Source: Vandiemenella viatica
Taxonomy: Eukaryota; Arthropoda; Insecta; Orthoptera; Morabidae
NCBI GenBank assembly: GCA_031002005.1
Contig: JARYHS010009186.1
Location: 179,268,437-179,332,436 of the forward strand
Direction: 5' to 3'
Length of the DNA stretch: 64,000 nt
A program made the position numbers and the translations under genes. The notes below the pieces were generated by a model that was given only the letters and a program-made list of their open reading frames with translations, was not told the DNA's origin and ran no database searches. Shown one piece after another: positions 1 to 11,103 of this stretch (positions are counted from its first letter, which is position 1; every line of letters begins with the position of its first letter).

Positions 1-2873
1 ACAAGTAAATGACGACATATCACAACTCTAGTAGGGCCTAAGTTCCTGATTGGACAGCGACGAAACATGTTTGAAGTTGGGAAGAACATATTCTCTTGGA
101 CTGAACTTTTGCTGAGGATTTTTGTAGAACGAGATTTTACATGAGGCCTTCATCGTCGTTTTACATTAAAGCATTCTCCTTTACCTTTAGAGCTTAACGG
201 ACGATTGGTATCGTATTATTCTTGACGTCTTTTGCAACAATAGTTTTCTTTAATTGCAACAATTGCAACAATATTATTTGTTTATCGTGTAAGTAAATTC
301 TTGTGGTCTTGCGATCATGTTATTTGCGGGTATATCGCCTCTGTCGCAGCGGCACCTACAATGTAACGTGGAGCGAGAAACACGGAACGTCATGGCATAG
401 CTTACATGATAAATCTGGCACCAGCGGAATAAACTATTATCCTTTTAACGCGATTTAACCTGATTTCTTAACTTGATATATGAATAGATACTTTTTTAAA
501 ATTCACTACTAATGTAGAAGATTTAATAATAAGTATTTTACACGACTAGGTTATTTAATATTCGAGCGTCATTTTAAAATCAGTTTAAGCTTTAAAATCC
601 GGTTCCCATGATGAAAAAATTATATTATAAAATCATTACAACAAAGAAGTTCAATGTATTGAGAAATCCTGAAAGAAAAAATAAAGTAAAACCAATAAAA
701 CTTTTGTACTTTAAGTCACTGCTCAAAAGTTTCTTTTATTTATATTATGAAATAGGAATAATATCTTCCAGTTGCGGAACTTATTAATGATCAGAGCTCG
801 TATTTACAATTCTCGAACAGTTTAATATATATGCTTATTAAAATAGTGACGGTAACAAAACCCTGCAGCTAAAATAAATTGAAATTTATAGCCTGGGTTC
901 TAAGTCCATTCAAAATCAATAAATACTGACTGCTGGCACTGAACAATTTACAATGTATCGCATGTTTATTTCTACCTGTTGTTATGACAATTTTCACTGT
1001 GACATCCAAAGAAAAAAAAATTGTTACCTTTATTCTGTAAATTAGTAAAGTCGTAAAAAATAATAAATTTAATATGAATAAATAGACGTGGGCATGTCAG
1101 AACATGCTAGATGTAATAAATTTTAGTGTGAATATGTTAAAAAAATTCAAAATCATCTAGCTCTGAAACTGCTGATCCATAAATGGTAAAACGGAAAGAT
1201 TGCCAAGTACTTAACACGTATTTTAATAGTAGTCAGCAATATTTGACAATATTATCCAATACTACATGTACTGAATAGTTAGCAAGCTTTTTAGGGAGAT
1301 CTCAAAGCTGATTCAAATTGGTGTCAAGTCCTCTGCTACATGGCAGCAAAGCGAAGCATTAATTGGAGCAGCTTAGCGCCCAGTAACAGATCACTCTAAG
1401 TGCAGCCTGTCACGAGCGGCTGAACCGTGACAGCAGACTGCGCGACGCATCTCATTAACAGCGACACTCGAACTTTGTAGCTGTCGATAAATCGTGCAAT
1501 CCAAAGGTGAACTGCAATTTCAGATTTCCGCTCGACGAAGCTTAATTGCGTCATCTAGTTACCTTAATGGAATTTAGTACGATTTTCGTACTGAGTGTTG
1601 TTCCAATATTGGAAGCTCAAGCCTGAATCTGAATCCTCCATTTCCCATTTCAGCTAAATTTAATGGTCTCTTACCTGCCGAATCGTTGGAAGTTCTAGTT
1701 TAAGATTTTTACCATCTGACAGAACTCTGGATGATTAATTACTTTCAAAAAAATATCATTGGTTGATAGGCCACTCTGTCAGCTTCAGTGTTTTTGTGAT
1801 TCTACCAATGATCGAATTCCTGTGGTACACTGTTTCCGTGAAGTATAAACAACACATAACTGGCACAAAATTTAGTTCAATCCATCCATCACAGGAACGG
1901 GATTCCAATCCCAAGTCCTACACTTGCTAGATCTGCTGACTGGTTTTTTGATATAGATCTTCTGTATTGCCTTTTACAATGTTGATTTCCTCCACATTCT
2001 CACCTGTCACCAGTGTCCCTACCTTTCTCAATAAGCCCAGCACAAGTATCAAGCCCGTCGTTTGCTCAATGAAAGTGTTACTAACAACTTCTAATGATTC
2101 ACAGGTAACTATTGACAAAATTGTTTCAATCCATTTCTCAAAAGTAGCTATATATTACAATAGCATAGTCGTAGATAATTCCGTTAACAATTAGTTCGCA
2201 AGTTCTTAATTTAATGTCATAAACGAGCGGAACGTGACTCATTGATGCGTACCAGTCTGCCTCACTCCGAGGGTTAGATAGTAGATACACTTGATTCTGT
2301 TTCAGCTGGGTCCTTACAGCTAGAAGATCACCATGGACAATGTATTATATAGGAACTGATACTGCTTTACTGAGGCCATCATTCCAACATTCGCATGATT
2401 TCGAGAAACCATCATTCATTGAAATCATGATGGTCGGACCGGGAACTGAACTAGGATCCTTCAAAATACTAGGCCCTAACGTTGCAACTTGGTCGGTGGT
2501 AAATGATGTTGCCTTCAAAACCAAAAACATACAAGCTACATGAAATAATTATAAAATATTCCGTGTAGTTTATAATACAGTTTACTGTCATCAAGTTTCA
2601 TGTTAAAATAATGAGTTAACCTAAAATTCCACCAATCATGATAACTGGTGGACCTTTCTTCAGTGAAATAACATTTTTACTCTCATCAGAAATCCAATCG
2701 GATAAACTGTTACTAATTTTGACAGGATACCAAGCTCGATTATGTAACTGACACTACGATAGCTTAGGTATCAATTAAAAAGACGTATTAAGTTCCAGAT
2801 CGGAATATTCAGCTAAAGCTAGTACGAAACATGACCACAAAGTCGATAAACAAACTAAATTATTTTTTCTAAT
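1..2873. other. mostly unique AT-rich sequence, no gene recognised
   Basis: No open frame here resembles a known protein. The frames of 60-75 codons around 1927-2543 occur on both strands and have no recognisable domain. A GC-richer patch at about 1330-1560 stands out from the AT-rich surroundings but has no clear exon or repeat signature. The only repeat recognised is a SINE-2 fragment near 352-390. Confidence 0.5.
352..390 (-). repeat. SINE-2 tail fragment
   Basis: The segment around ACCTACAATGTAACGTGG followed by ACACGG resembles part of the minus-strand SINE-2 copy at 58762-58990, which has ACCTACAGTTTAACGTGG and then ACCACGG. Only this short block is preserved, so it is an old fragment at best. 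Confidence 0.35.
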
Positions 2874-3070
2874 GGCTTTATGCCTTGTTGTTGTAGAGGT
2901 CATTAGAATCCGGGAAAGAGGGAGATCAAGGAATTCGAGCCTGGTCTTTTGAAAAACCATTTTTCCAATCACCTGGAGTCATTTAGTGAAATCATGGAAA
3001 ACCGAAATCTGAATGACCAGATGGAGATTCAAATAAGCTTCCTCTCGAATGGAACGTCAATTGGTTACCG
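2874..3070 (-). repeat. SINE-1 copy, diverged
   Basis: Read on the plus strand it starts GGCTTTATGCCTTGTTG, then GAGGTCATTAGA. It continues through an ACCTGGAGTCATT block and a GAAATCTGAATGACC block to CTCGAATGG. This order matches the minus-strand SINE-1 copies at 39508 and 52349: tail, body, then tRNA-like head. Many substitutions and small indels mark it as old. Confidence 0.65.
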
Positions 3071-3459
3071 CTCTCCAAACTTAATAGAATAAGTAGGATC
3101 AGTTACTGTCCTCTTAACTGCGATATTCTGCCTCATTTAATAAGAATAACACGACTCCAAACTATAAAACCAAATCACACAGCTAATTAAAAGGTCATTC
3201 CAGAAGGAGGTATATATTTTTAAGTACCGTGCAGTTCCGTTGTTGTTTATTCTTACGCTATTGCTTCTCAGAAATCAACTCATTTCCTATTCTTTTCGAT
3301 AGCAAATTTGCAGCTGCAATAAGTACTAATGTCTTCTTCTTCTTCAGTTATCAACTCGATTGTTGGTCTGCACCAGCTACCCATGCTTCTCCTCTCTTCG
3401 CCTTCGTTTTCAGTTCACTGTAGGATGCTCATCGCATATCTGACTTCTTCCTATTCATA
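3071..3459. other. unique sequence before the nested transposons
   Basis: AT-rich sequence with pyrimidine-rich tracts near 3330-3420 and no recognisable coding frame. It ends at the TA dinucleotide (3458-3459) where the oldest Tc1-like element of the nest begins. Confidence 0.45.
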
Positions 3460-4281
3460 CACTACTGTTTGTGAAAATTGCAATACCCAGAAGGAATAGT
3501 CTCAATCATTCCAAAATTGGAGGGTGTGCAGAAAAACGGATAAGTGAATAAGATTGCAGAGATATGGCGTGTAGGCAGGCCCTCCAGTACCAACTTTTTT
3601 GTGACCTGACAATTGAATGTTACGTCACGCCCAGTGGATGCAGAGCCATCAAACGAAGTGGAAACGTGCATGGAACTGCTGGTACGACTCGTCTACGTCA
3701 AAGGGCGCAATATCAGCATGTGACTGAGTTCGAAAATGGCAGAATGGTTGCTCTCTGGGGAGAACATATTTGTAGTAGTGTGACCATGCGTTCCGTACAA
3801 TGCACGCTGCTACGATGGTAGATAAACGAGCACGAGCTGGACCACACACTGTGATCACAGCGCGGGCTGACATCCGTCTAGTCCTCATAGTAGTAGCACG
3901 CAGAATAGCATTGTACTCAGAGTCGGCTCGAAGTTGGAGCACTGCAAGGGGCTTGAAAATGATTGTGTACGCGGTTCGACGCCGTCTGCTGAGAGCTGTA
4001 ATGGTAACACGCATCCCATTGCGTCGGCTGGCATTGACCAGATATCACGAACACCTCAGACTGCAATGAGCAAATTAACGGCGTCACTGGCGTGCTGAGT
4101 AACAAAATATAGTGCAGGGGTGGCCAACCCGCACTCCGCCTTGAATATTTTTGTGGCGCGCAAGATTCATCACACTTTTACAAAATATATTTATTTTATA
4201 ATGACCAAAGTAATGAAAAACCAATGTATTAAAATTACATTATTTGTTATACACATTTTTTCAAAATTTATTTCACTTATA

Positions 4282-5702
4282 CACTCCTGGAAATTGAAAT
4301 AATAACACATTGACGCGGGTGTGTAAGACCCACCATACTTGCTCCGGACACTACGAGAGGGCTGTACAAGCAATGATCAAACGCACGGCACAGCGGACAC
4401 ACCAGGAACAGCAGTGTTGGCCGTCGAAGGGCGCTAGATGCGCAGCAGTTGGGCACCGCCGCAGTCAGTGTCAGCCAGTTTGGCGTGTCATACGGAGCTC
4501 CATCTCAGTCTTTAACACTGGTAGCATGCCGCGACAACGTGTACGAGAACCGTATGTGCAGTTGACGGACTTTGAGCTAGGGCGTATAGTGGGCATGCGG
4601 GAGGCCGGGTGGACGTACCGCCGAATTGCTCAACATGTGGGGCGCGAGGTCTCCACAGTACATCGATGTTGTCGCCAGTGGTCGGCGGAAGGTGCAAGTG
4701 CCCGTCGACCTGGGTCCGGACAGCAGTGACGCACAGACGCACGCCAAGACCGTCGCATCCTACGCAGTGCCGTAGGGGACCGCACCGCCACTTCCCGGCA
4801 AATTAGGGACACTGTTGCTCCTGGCGTATCAGAGAGGACCATTCGCAACCGTCTCCATGAAGCTGGGCTACGGTCCCGCGCACCGTTAGGTCGTCTTCCG
4901 CTCACGCCCCAACATCGTGCAGCCCGCCTCCAGTGGTGTAGCGACAGGCGTGTATGGAGGGACGAATGAAGACGTGTCGTCTTCAGTAATGAGAGTCGCT
5001 TCTGCCTTGGTGCCAATGATGGTCGTATGCGTGTTTGGCGCCGTTCAGGTGAGCGCCACAATCAGGACTGCATACGACCGAGGCACACAGGGCCAACACC
5101 CGGCATCATGGTGTGGGGAGCGATCTCCTACACTGGCCGTACACCTCTGGTGATCGTCGAGGGGACACTGAACAGTGCATGGTACATTCAAACCGTCATC
5201 GAACCCATCGTTCTACCATTCCTAGACCGGAAAGGGAACATGCTGTTCCAACAGGACAATGCACGTCCACATGTATCCCGTGCCACCCAACGTGCTCTAG
5301 AAGGTGTAAGTCAACTACCCTGGCCAGCGAGATCTCCGGATCTGTCCCCCATTGAGCATGTTTGGGACTGGATGAAACGTCGTCTCACGCGGTCTGCACG
5401 TCCAGCACGAACGCTGGTCCAGATGAGGCGCCAGGTGGAAATGGCTTGGCATGCCGTTCCACAGGACTACATCCAGCACCTCTACGATCGTCTCCATGGG
5501 AGAATTGCAGAATGCATTGCTGCGAAAGAGGATATACACGGTACTAGTGCCGACATTGTGCATGCTCTGTTGCCTGTGTCTATGTGCCTATGGTTCTGTC
5601 TGTGTGATCATGTGTTGTATCTGACCCCAGGAATGTGTATATAAAGTTTCCCATTCCTGGGACAATGAATTCACGGTGTTCTTATTTCAATTTCCTGGAG
5701 TG
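4282..5702 (+). mobile_element. Tc1-like transposon, nearly full length (innermost of the nest)
   Basis: Termini: left CACTCCTGGAAATTGAAATA and the inverted right copy CACTCCAGGAAATTGAAATA differ at one base. TA is duplicated at 4280-4281 and 5703-5704. The length of 1421 bp and a single transposase frame fit the Tc1 group. Higher GC and codon-like structure against the AT-rich flanks suggest it is the youngest layer. Two in-frame stops and a lost catalytic residue make it non-autonomous. Confidence 0.93.
4526..5644 (+). pseudogene. Tc1-like transposase with two in-frame stops
   Basis: One uninterrupted register runs from ATG 4526 (MPRQRVREPYVQ) to TAA 5642-5644, 372 codons plus stop, usual for the family. 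The N-terminal helix-turn-helix region includes LTDFELGRIVGMREAG and YRRIAQHVGREVSTVHR. The catalytic half includes FSNESRF, VWGAISYTGRTPL, FQQDNARPH and RSPDLSPIEHVWD. TGA codons at 4727-4729 and 4967-4969 interrupt it. The second replaces the Trp expected near this point. The first catalytic Asp of the FSDES motif is Asn here (AAT 4988-4990). The second Asp and the Glu are intact and 32 residues apart. There is no frameshift. Inferred role: transposase of the surrounding element, now dead. Confidence 0.92.
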
Positions 5703-6335
5703 TATTTATATATATTTTTAGACATCATTTTTAGTGTTATAAATTTCTTTAAAATGTGCGTTTAGAATAATTATTATTATATTATCTATGTTTACATGTA
5801 AGAACAATAGTAAACACAATAATAATAACTCATTATGGTTCAATTTTTTCCTCCAAACAAGTCTGTAGTGGGTCTAAATCTAATTTTGGGATATATAATT
5901 TTATATGCAGCCCGCGGAGTTATGATGCATTTCCAAAGTGGCCCGCAAGATCATTTGGGTTGGCCACCCCTGATATAGTGTTTCCCGTTTCAACCAGTCC
6001 TACAGTGACGGTACCGTGGTTAACGCAATCAGGCAGTCTGCATTTTTGAGAGGCACAGCGGGCAACCTAAAAGTGTGTTGGTCTGGGGCGCCCTTGGTTA
6101 TAACAAGCAATCTCGCCTCTTATGTATGTATTGATGGCTATCTGAACACCAACTGCCACTACAGGGAGATATTACAGCCCTACGCATTGCCCCTCCCGAA
6201 GGCAGCTCCATATACCAGTAGGACAATGTCCGGCTACATGTAGCGAGGGATTTAGTATCCTTCTTCGAAGTATTTCTGCTGCCTGTATGTTCACCTAACA
6301 TGTTACCCATCGAACACAGTCAATGGTCAGATAGT

Positions 6336-7999
6336 AAGAATGAATGAAATGTGACTTTCCGATAATTTTGTATTTCTTACTAATAAGAATCATGAGATAG
6401 TACACTAACCTGGTTCCACGAGCATATTATTTGAAGTTTGAGAAGAGACTTTTCCATTGTATTGCTGAAATATAATCTTTAAGGGTGCCCGGAACAGATT
6501 CAGTAAAATAACCTAATTGTAGACTATTATTTTTGGAGTAAAACTACACCTGATAGCTCAAACACGGATGAAAACAAAAGCGTTTAGTCAAGAGACAAAA
6601 GATTAATACGTAGAAAGGATAAGCAACTTAGTAAGATATATTATCCGGGACTTAGAATAGATATTGTTGAATAAAGGGAGAATAATTGTATGTAGCAAAT
6701 TCAAAAAGAATTTATTGAAATTCAAAAACAGTTCCTGACATGAAATATCTTTTAAACGCAGACGAACATTGCAGATAGCTGGCAGGCATGTACAAAAATA
6801 ATATATTCTTGCTAAAGTTACTAAAAGCAGAATTAAGTTGAGAAGCGACAGGTGAGCCAGTTGCTAGCAGTACTGTGCTTTTATGTAAAGAAATTGGAAG
6901 TGAAAGAATATAGTTTTAGGTAGATTAAGGTTAAAGAAGATGGAATTAACATGTTGTGATTTGTTAAGGATTCTCTAGTTAAAAGAGTTGATTCACAGAA
7001 AATGAAAGATAAGAATTTGTAGTTCATATAAAACGAAACTAAACAAATGTGATATAGATTGTCATAAACATTAGATTAATCTGAAAACAGTGGTAAGTTA
7101 ATAATTTAGAAGTACAATTACGGTAGATGTTCGAAGTAAAGAAACTCAAAGAAGAATGTTACCAAAAACTGTGAGGAACTAAAACATTTTGTTGCCTATA
7201 CCTATAAATACCATTACATGAAAATGTCTAACTTTCTAGTGGAAGTGGCGATACGATGGTATCGTGCGGTTCTCCAATATCAAATATCTATCCCGCAGTG
7301 CTTCTTCCTCTGACAGCTCGCAGAACTTCATTGAGGGTCTTTATCGACAATATCAAATTTGATCAGTTTCATGAATGAAATACAGTTTTCTTATTTTTTT
7401 ATTTTTTTTTAAACCTTCACTGTATGCATAAGACACCTGGAATGAGTATATCTATTATCACTGAATTGTCTGAAATAATGACTCCTTGAAGTCGCTACGA
7501 AATTTCTGGGAATATTTGAATCTGTGGATTATAACCGATATTCTTGTTTTGTGCTCGTCTGAAACTTAATCACTTTTTTTTCACAGTTTTTAATTATTTT
7601 TTAATTTAGGACAAACATATAAGTAAGATCTTACTTATATAACTGTTCCTTTTACGCTAGGTCTCTGTTCTGGAATAACACTTCGCATTTTGGTAGAAAA
7701 TTAATAGGATTAGTCGCCAGGTTAAAGTACACCTTATATACATGACTAAAGTTAACGATTTCAATAGCAAACCACTTCACGACATTTCTTTGTAACGTTT
7801 CTTGGAACTCAATAATGCGATACCTAGGAAAAGTACTGTTGCGAAACCTTATATTTAAATGTTTCAGCAATTAGTATTCTGTTAATATAAGTTAGAATAT
7901 TAATATCCATGGGTTATAGAAGTACTTTATATTTTTCAAACTCTCAGCCAAACAATTGAACTAATGTGTTTACTCCTTTCACTGCAGGCAGACATATTA
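6336..7999. other. AT-rich sequence, nothing recognised
   Basis: Low-complexity AT-rich DNA with short frames on both strands, the longest being 72 codons on the minus strand at 7652-7870. None has a domain signature. No terminal inverted repeats, poly(A)-tailed insertion or tRNA-like head was seen. Confidence 0.5.
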
Positions 8000-8217
8000 C
8001 TCACCGAGCGGCAACGCTCTGGCGCCACATTCGGGAGGTCGCCGGTTTGAATCCTCGCATCCATCTCTGGATTTTTCATGGTATCTCCAAATCACTCCAG
8101 GTGAATCCCAGGATGCTTCCTTCAAAAAGCCATGGCCGAATTCCTTAAATTTCCCTATTCCTTGTCCTCTCCAGCCTCCAAGGACCCCTACGTCGATAAG
8201 GCGTAAAGCCATAAGCA
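8000..8217 (+). repeat. SINE-1 copy, near full length
   Basis: The head CACCGAGCGGCAACGCTCTG is followed by a B-box-like GGTTTGAATCC, the body motif CCAAATCACTCCAGGTGAAT, CTTCCTTCAAAAAGCC, and the tail AAGGCGTAAAGCCATAAG with an A-rich end. Compared with the copy at 13407, part of the A-box region is deleted. The tRNA-like head followed by an unrelated body is typical of a tRNA-derived SINE mobilised by a LINE enzyme in trans. Confidence 0.85.
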
Positions 8218-8370
8218 AAATAAATAAAAAACTGAAATTACGATGAACCTAATTACAATGAAATGCGTATACGAGGAATTTTGGCAACCAATATCATTCT
8301 TTTGTAGTCAGATCAATATTGTGTGCTGTTAATTTACATCCGCTTCAAGGAGGAGAAGATTTATTGCTTA

Positions 8371-11103
8371 CTAGTTGACCCGGCAATGCTTCGCTATTGC
8401 TTGACTTGGTTTAGGCATACCAAATGTAGACAGTATTTTTCAGTTTATTTTAAAGTATATGTGTGCAAAGTTCCTTAAAAAGTTGGAAAAAAACTGGCTT
8501 TGTATAAGGTATACTGGCAAAAATTAAGGGGGTTTAAAGGGGAAAAGGGGTTGACAATTTTGGATACCATATGTTGCAAATTTTGGTGGAAATCTGATTA
8601 ATTCTATGGGTTTGTTTAAATTAAGGGGTGGAGGGTTTTTTAAAAAATAAAAAAAAAAATCAGGAACCTTCCCAGCCGTACTCTCTACAACTCAACAGAG
8701 TTTCATCATAATCGGATAAAAATTTGTGGGTTTTGATAAATATAATTGGAAATTAAGAAGGGATGGGGTAAAAGGGAAGAGGGGTGGGATTAGGCTAACC
8801 AAATTTACATAGTATTTTTCTGCTTGTTTTAAAGTATACCTGTGTTAAAATTCCTTCAAAATCGGGTAAAAACTGTACCTTTATATATGACACAGTGGCA
8901 AAAAATTAAGGGGATGTAAAGGGGACGAAGGGGTTGCCTTTTTGGAATCCACATGTAGATAGTATTTTCCTGTTTGTTTTAAAGTATACGTGTGCAAATT
9001 TCTATAGAAATAGGATAAAATCTGTGTATTTGTTTAAATTAGGGGGATGTGAAGGGGTATGAGGGATGGCGTTTTTGGAAACCCTACGTAAGCAATATTT
9101 TTCAATTTGTTTTAAAGAATTGGTTAAAATCTGTAGGTTTTCTTAATTTATGGGGAGTAGGAGGGAAGAGGAGGTGGTTTTTGGGTGGAAAAGGGGAGAG
9201 GGATTAGGTTTTGGTAAAAATAATGTCTATAGTGTTTTTCTGTGTGCCAATTTCCATCAAAATCAGATAAAATCTGTGGGTATTTTTTAAATTATGGGAT
9301 GCAAGGGGAAGAGGGGGTGGTTTTGGGGTAGAAAGGGTGAGAGGGATTGTGTTTTTGTAAAATTAATGTCTACAGCATTTTTCTATTTTATTAATAGTAT
9401 ATGCGTGCAAAGTTCCATCGAAATCTGATAAAAAGTGTAGGTTTGTGTAAAAATTAAGGGGCGGGAAGGGGTAAAGGGGGTGCGTTTTTGGAATCCAAAT
9501 GTAGACAGTGTTTTTCTGTTTATTTTAAAGTATATGTACGCAAATTTCCGTACAAATCGGATAAAATCCGTAGGTTTTGTTAAGTTATGGGGTGTAATGG
9601 GGAAGAGGAGGTGGTTTTTTGGAAATTTTATTTCTTAGGAACCACCCCGGATGCGCACTCGACAACTCACCAAAGTTTCACCATAATCGGACGAACGGTT
9701 TAGGAGCGCATAGAGGACAAACAGATAGACAGACAGAGGGTGTTAATTAAGGTGGTGGAAAGAGAGGAGAGGAATTGGGTTTTTGTGAAATTAATGTGTA
9801 CAGTATTTCTCTCTCTTTTTTAAAGTATACGTGTACAAATTCTTATCTAAATCGGATAAAAATGAGGTTTGCCTAAATTATGGGGTGAAAACGTAATGGG
9901 GTTGGAAAGGGGGAGAGGGGATGAATATTCGGAAACCATACGTAGGCAGTATTTTTCTGTTTGTTTTAAAGTATAAGTGTACAAATTCTTATCTAAATCG
10001 GATAAAAGATTTGGTTTGCCTAAATTATGGGGTAAAAACGTAATGGGGGTGGAAAGGGGGAGAGGGGATGAATATTCGGAAATCATATGTTGGCAGTATT
10101 TTTCTGTTTGTTTTAAAGTATAAGTGTACAAATTCCTATCTAAATCGAATAGAAAATGTGGTTTTGCCTAAATTATGGGGTAAAAACGTAATGGGGTTGG
10201 AAAGGGGGAGAGGGGATGAATATTCGGAAACCATACGTAGGCAGTATTTTTCTGTTTGTTTTAAAGTATAAGTGTACAAATTCTTATCTAAATCGGATAA
10301 AAATATGGTTTGCCTAAATTATGGGGTAAAAACGTAATGGTGGTGGAAAGGGGGAGAGGGGATGAATATTCGGAAATCATATGTTAGGCAGTATTTTTCT
10401 GTTTGTTTTAAAGTATAAGTGTACAAATTCCTATCTAAATCGGATAAAAAATGTGGTTTGCCTAAATTATGGGGTAAAAACGTAATGGTGGTGGAAAGGG
10501 GGAGAGGGGATGAATATTCGGAAATCATATGTTGGCAGTATTTTTCTGTTTGTTTTAAAGTATAAGTGTACAAATTCTTATCTAAATCGGATAAAAAATG
10601 TGGTTTTGCCTAAATTATGGGGTAAAAACGTAATGGGGGTGGAAAGGGGGAGAGGGGATGAATATTCGGAAATCATATGTTGGCAGTATTTTTCTGTTTG
10701 ATTTTAAAGTATAAGTGTACAAATTCCTATCCGTAAATCGAATAAAAAATGTGGTTTGGCTAAATTATGGGGTGTTATGGGGAATAGGGCTGACTTTTTG
10801 GAAATTTTTTTTCACAGGAACCTTTGCAGACGCACACTCGAAAACTCTCCAAAGTTTCATTGCAATCTGATAAATGGTATAGGAAATGTTTATATGGGTA
10901 AAAGAAAAGGGCTGTTTTAAGGGTTGGAAAAAGAAAAGGGCTGTTTTAAGGGATTTTCCGGCAATTATTCGAATTTTTCTCGCCGTAAAAACCATCCTTG
11001 AACTCCAACGAACATTTTAAAAAAAATTGGGCCAAATTGGTCCAGGCGTTGATTGAGTTATGCGCTTACCAACACATTTTGCGATTCATTTTTATATTAT
11101 AGA
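8371..11103 (-). mobile_element. Helitron, non-autonomous, minus strand, filled with a tandem array
   Basis: On the minus strand the element begins TCTATAATATAAAAATGAAT after an A, and ends CTAG before a T. This is the A|TC...CTAG|T structure expected for Helitron insertion between A and T. Next to the 3' terminus a short palindrome is visible (plus strand GCAAT 8383-8387, loop, ATTGC 8396-8400), matching the subterminal hairpin of the class. The interior has no Rep/helicase frame. It consists of diverged and then nearly identical repeats of about 147 bp. Length is 2733 bp. Confidence 0.85.
8800..10760. repeat. tandem array of ~147-bp monomers inside the Helitron
   Basis: The motif ATGAATATTCGGAAA recurs at 9921, 10068, 10216, 10362, 10510 and 10658, giving spacings of 146-148 bp. 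A second marker, TGTTTTAAAGTATA, recurs with similar spacing through the block. Older variants near 8816, 8964, 9100, 9232, 9378, 9511 and 9805 keep approximately the same period. Divergence grows toward the left end, so amplification was probably recent at 9.8-10.7 kb. Open frames on both strands here come from the repeats having a length close to a multiple of three. Confidence 0.9.

Larger units (their letters stand above)
4115..5972. mobile_element. hAT-superfamily non-autonomous element with 8-bp target duplication
   Basis: The left end CAGGGGTGGCCAACCC at 4115 and the right end GGGTTGGCCACCCCTG ending at 5972 are perfect inverted repeats. The flanks carry a perfect 8-bp direct repeat, ATATAGTG, at 4107-4114 and 5973-5980. 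An 8-bp duplication with CAGGGG-type ends is the hAT hallmark. Subtracting the Tc1-like insertion (4282-5702 plus one TA) leaves about 435 bp without coding capacity, so this is a MITE-like copy. It lies inside an older Tc1-like transposase gene. Confidence 0.92.
3696..6325 (+). pseudogene. Tc1-like transposase, interrupted and frameshifted
   Basis: The N-terminal part contains TEFENGRMVALW, the first helix of the Tc1-type DNA-binding domain. A frameshift near 3790-3810 leads into a segment matching the second half of that domain (ARADIRLVLI, then YAVRRRLLRA, then HEHLRLQ). The frame then meets the hAT element. After it the frame resumes at SRFNQSYSDGTV, followed by remnants of WGALGYN, CIDGYLNTN, DNVRLHVARDL and LPIEH. 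These correspond to the DDE catalytic domain with the second Asp and the final Glu regions. The motif normally carrying the first catalytic Asp (FSDESRF) is reduced to YSVSRF, exactly where the hAT target site lies. Several other stops and shifts are present. It cannot encode an active transposase. Confidence 0.75.
3460..6335 (+). mobile_element. degenerate Tc1-like element (outermost of three nested transposons)
   Basis: The left end, CACTACTGTTTGTGAAAATT, follows a TA and looks like the terminal inverted repeat of an arthropod Tc1-like family. The right terminus was not found, so the element is 3'-truncated and 6335 is approximate. Its transposase relic is split into 3696-4114 and 5981-6325 by a hAT insertion with an 8-bp target duplication. 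Removing the hAT element leaves about 1 kb, in the range of a Tc1-like element. It is the oldest layer here because it hosts the other two. Confidence 0.75.

Noticed and set aside
1927..2543. Overlapping sense and antisense frames of 61-75 codons
   Set aside because: Frames occur on both strands with no domain, promoter or splice context.
3649..4014. 121-codon minus-strand frame
   Set aside because: Antisense of the outer degenerate Tc1-like transposase.
4630..5061. 143-codon minus-strand frame
   Set aside because: Antisense shadow of the Tc1-like transposase, whose sense frame has all family motifs.
9847..10701. Open frames of 63-94 codons on both strands
   Set aside because: They are produced by ~147-bp tandem repeats whose length is near a multiple of three; the same peptide recurs on each strand and no protein signature is present.
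8800..10760. Regularly spaced repeats considered as a CRISPR array
   Set aside because: Units are ~147 bp without unique spacers and lie in a eukaryotic Helitron.
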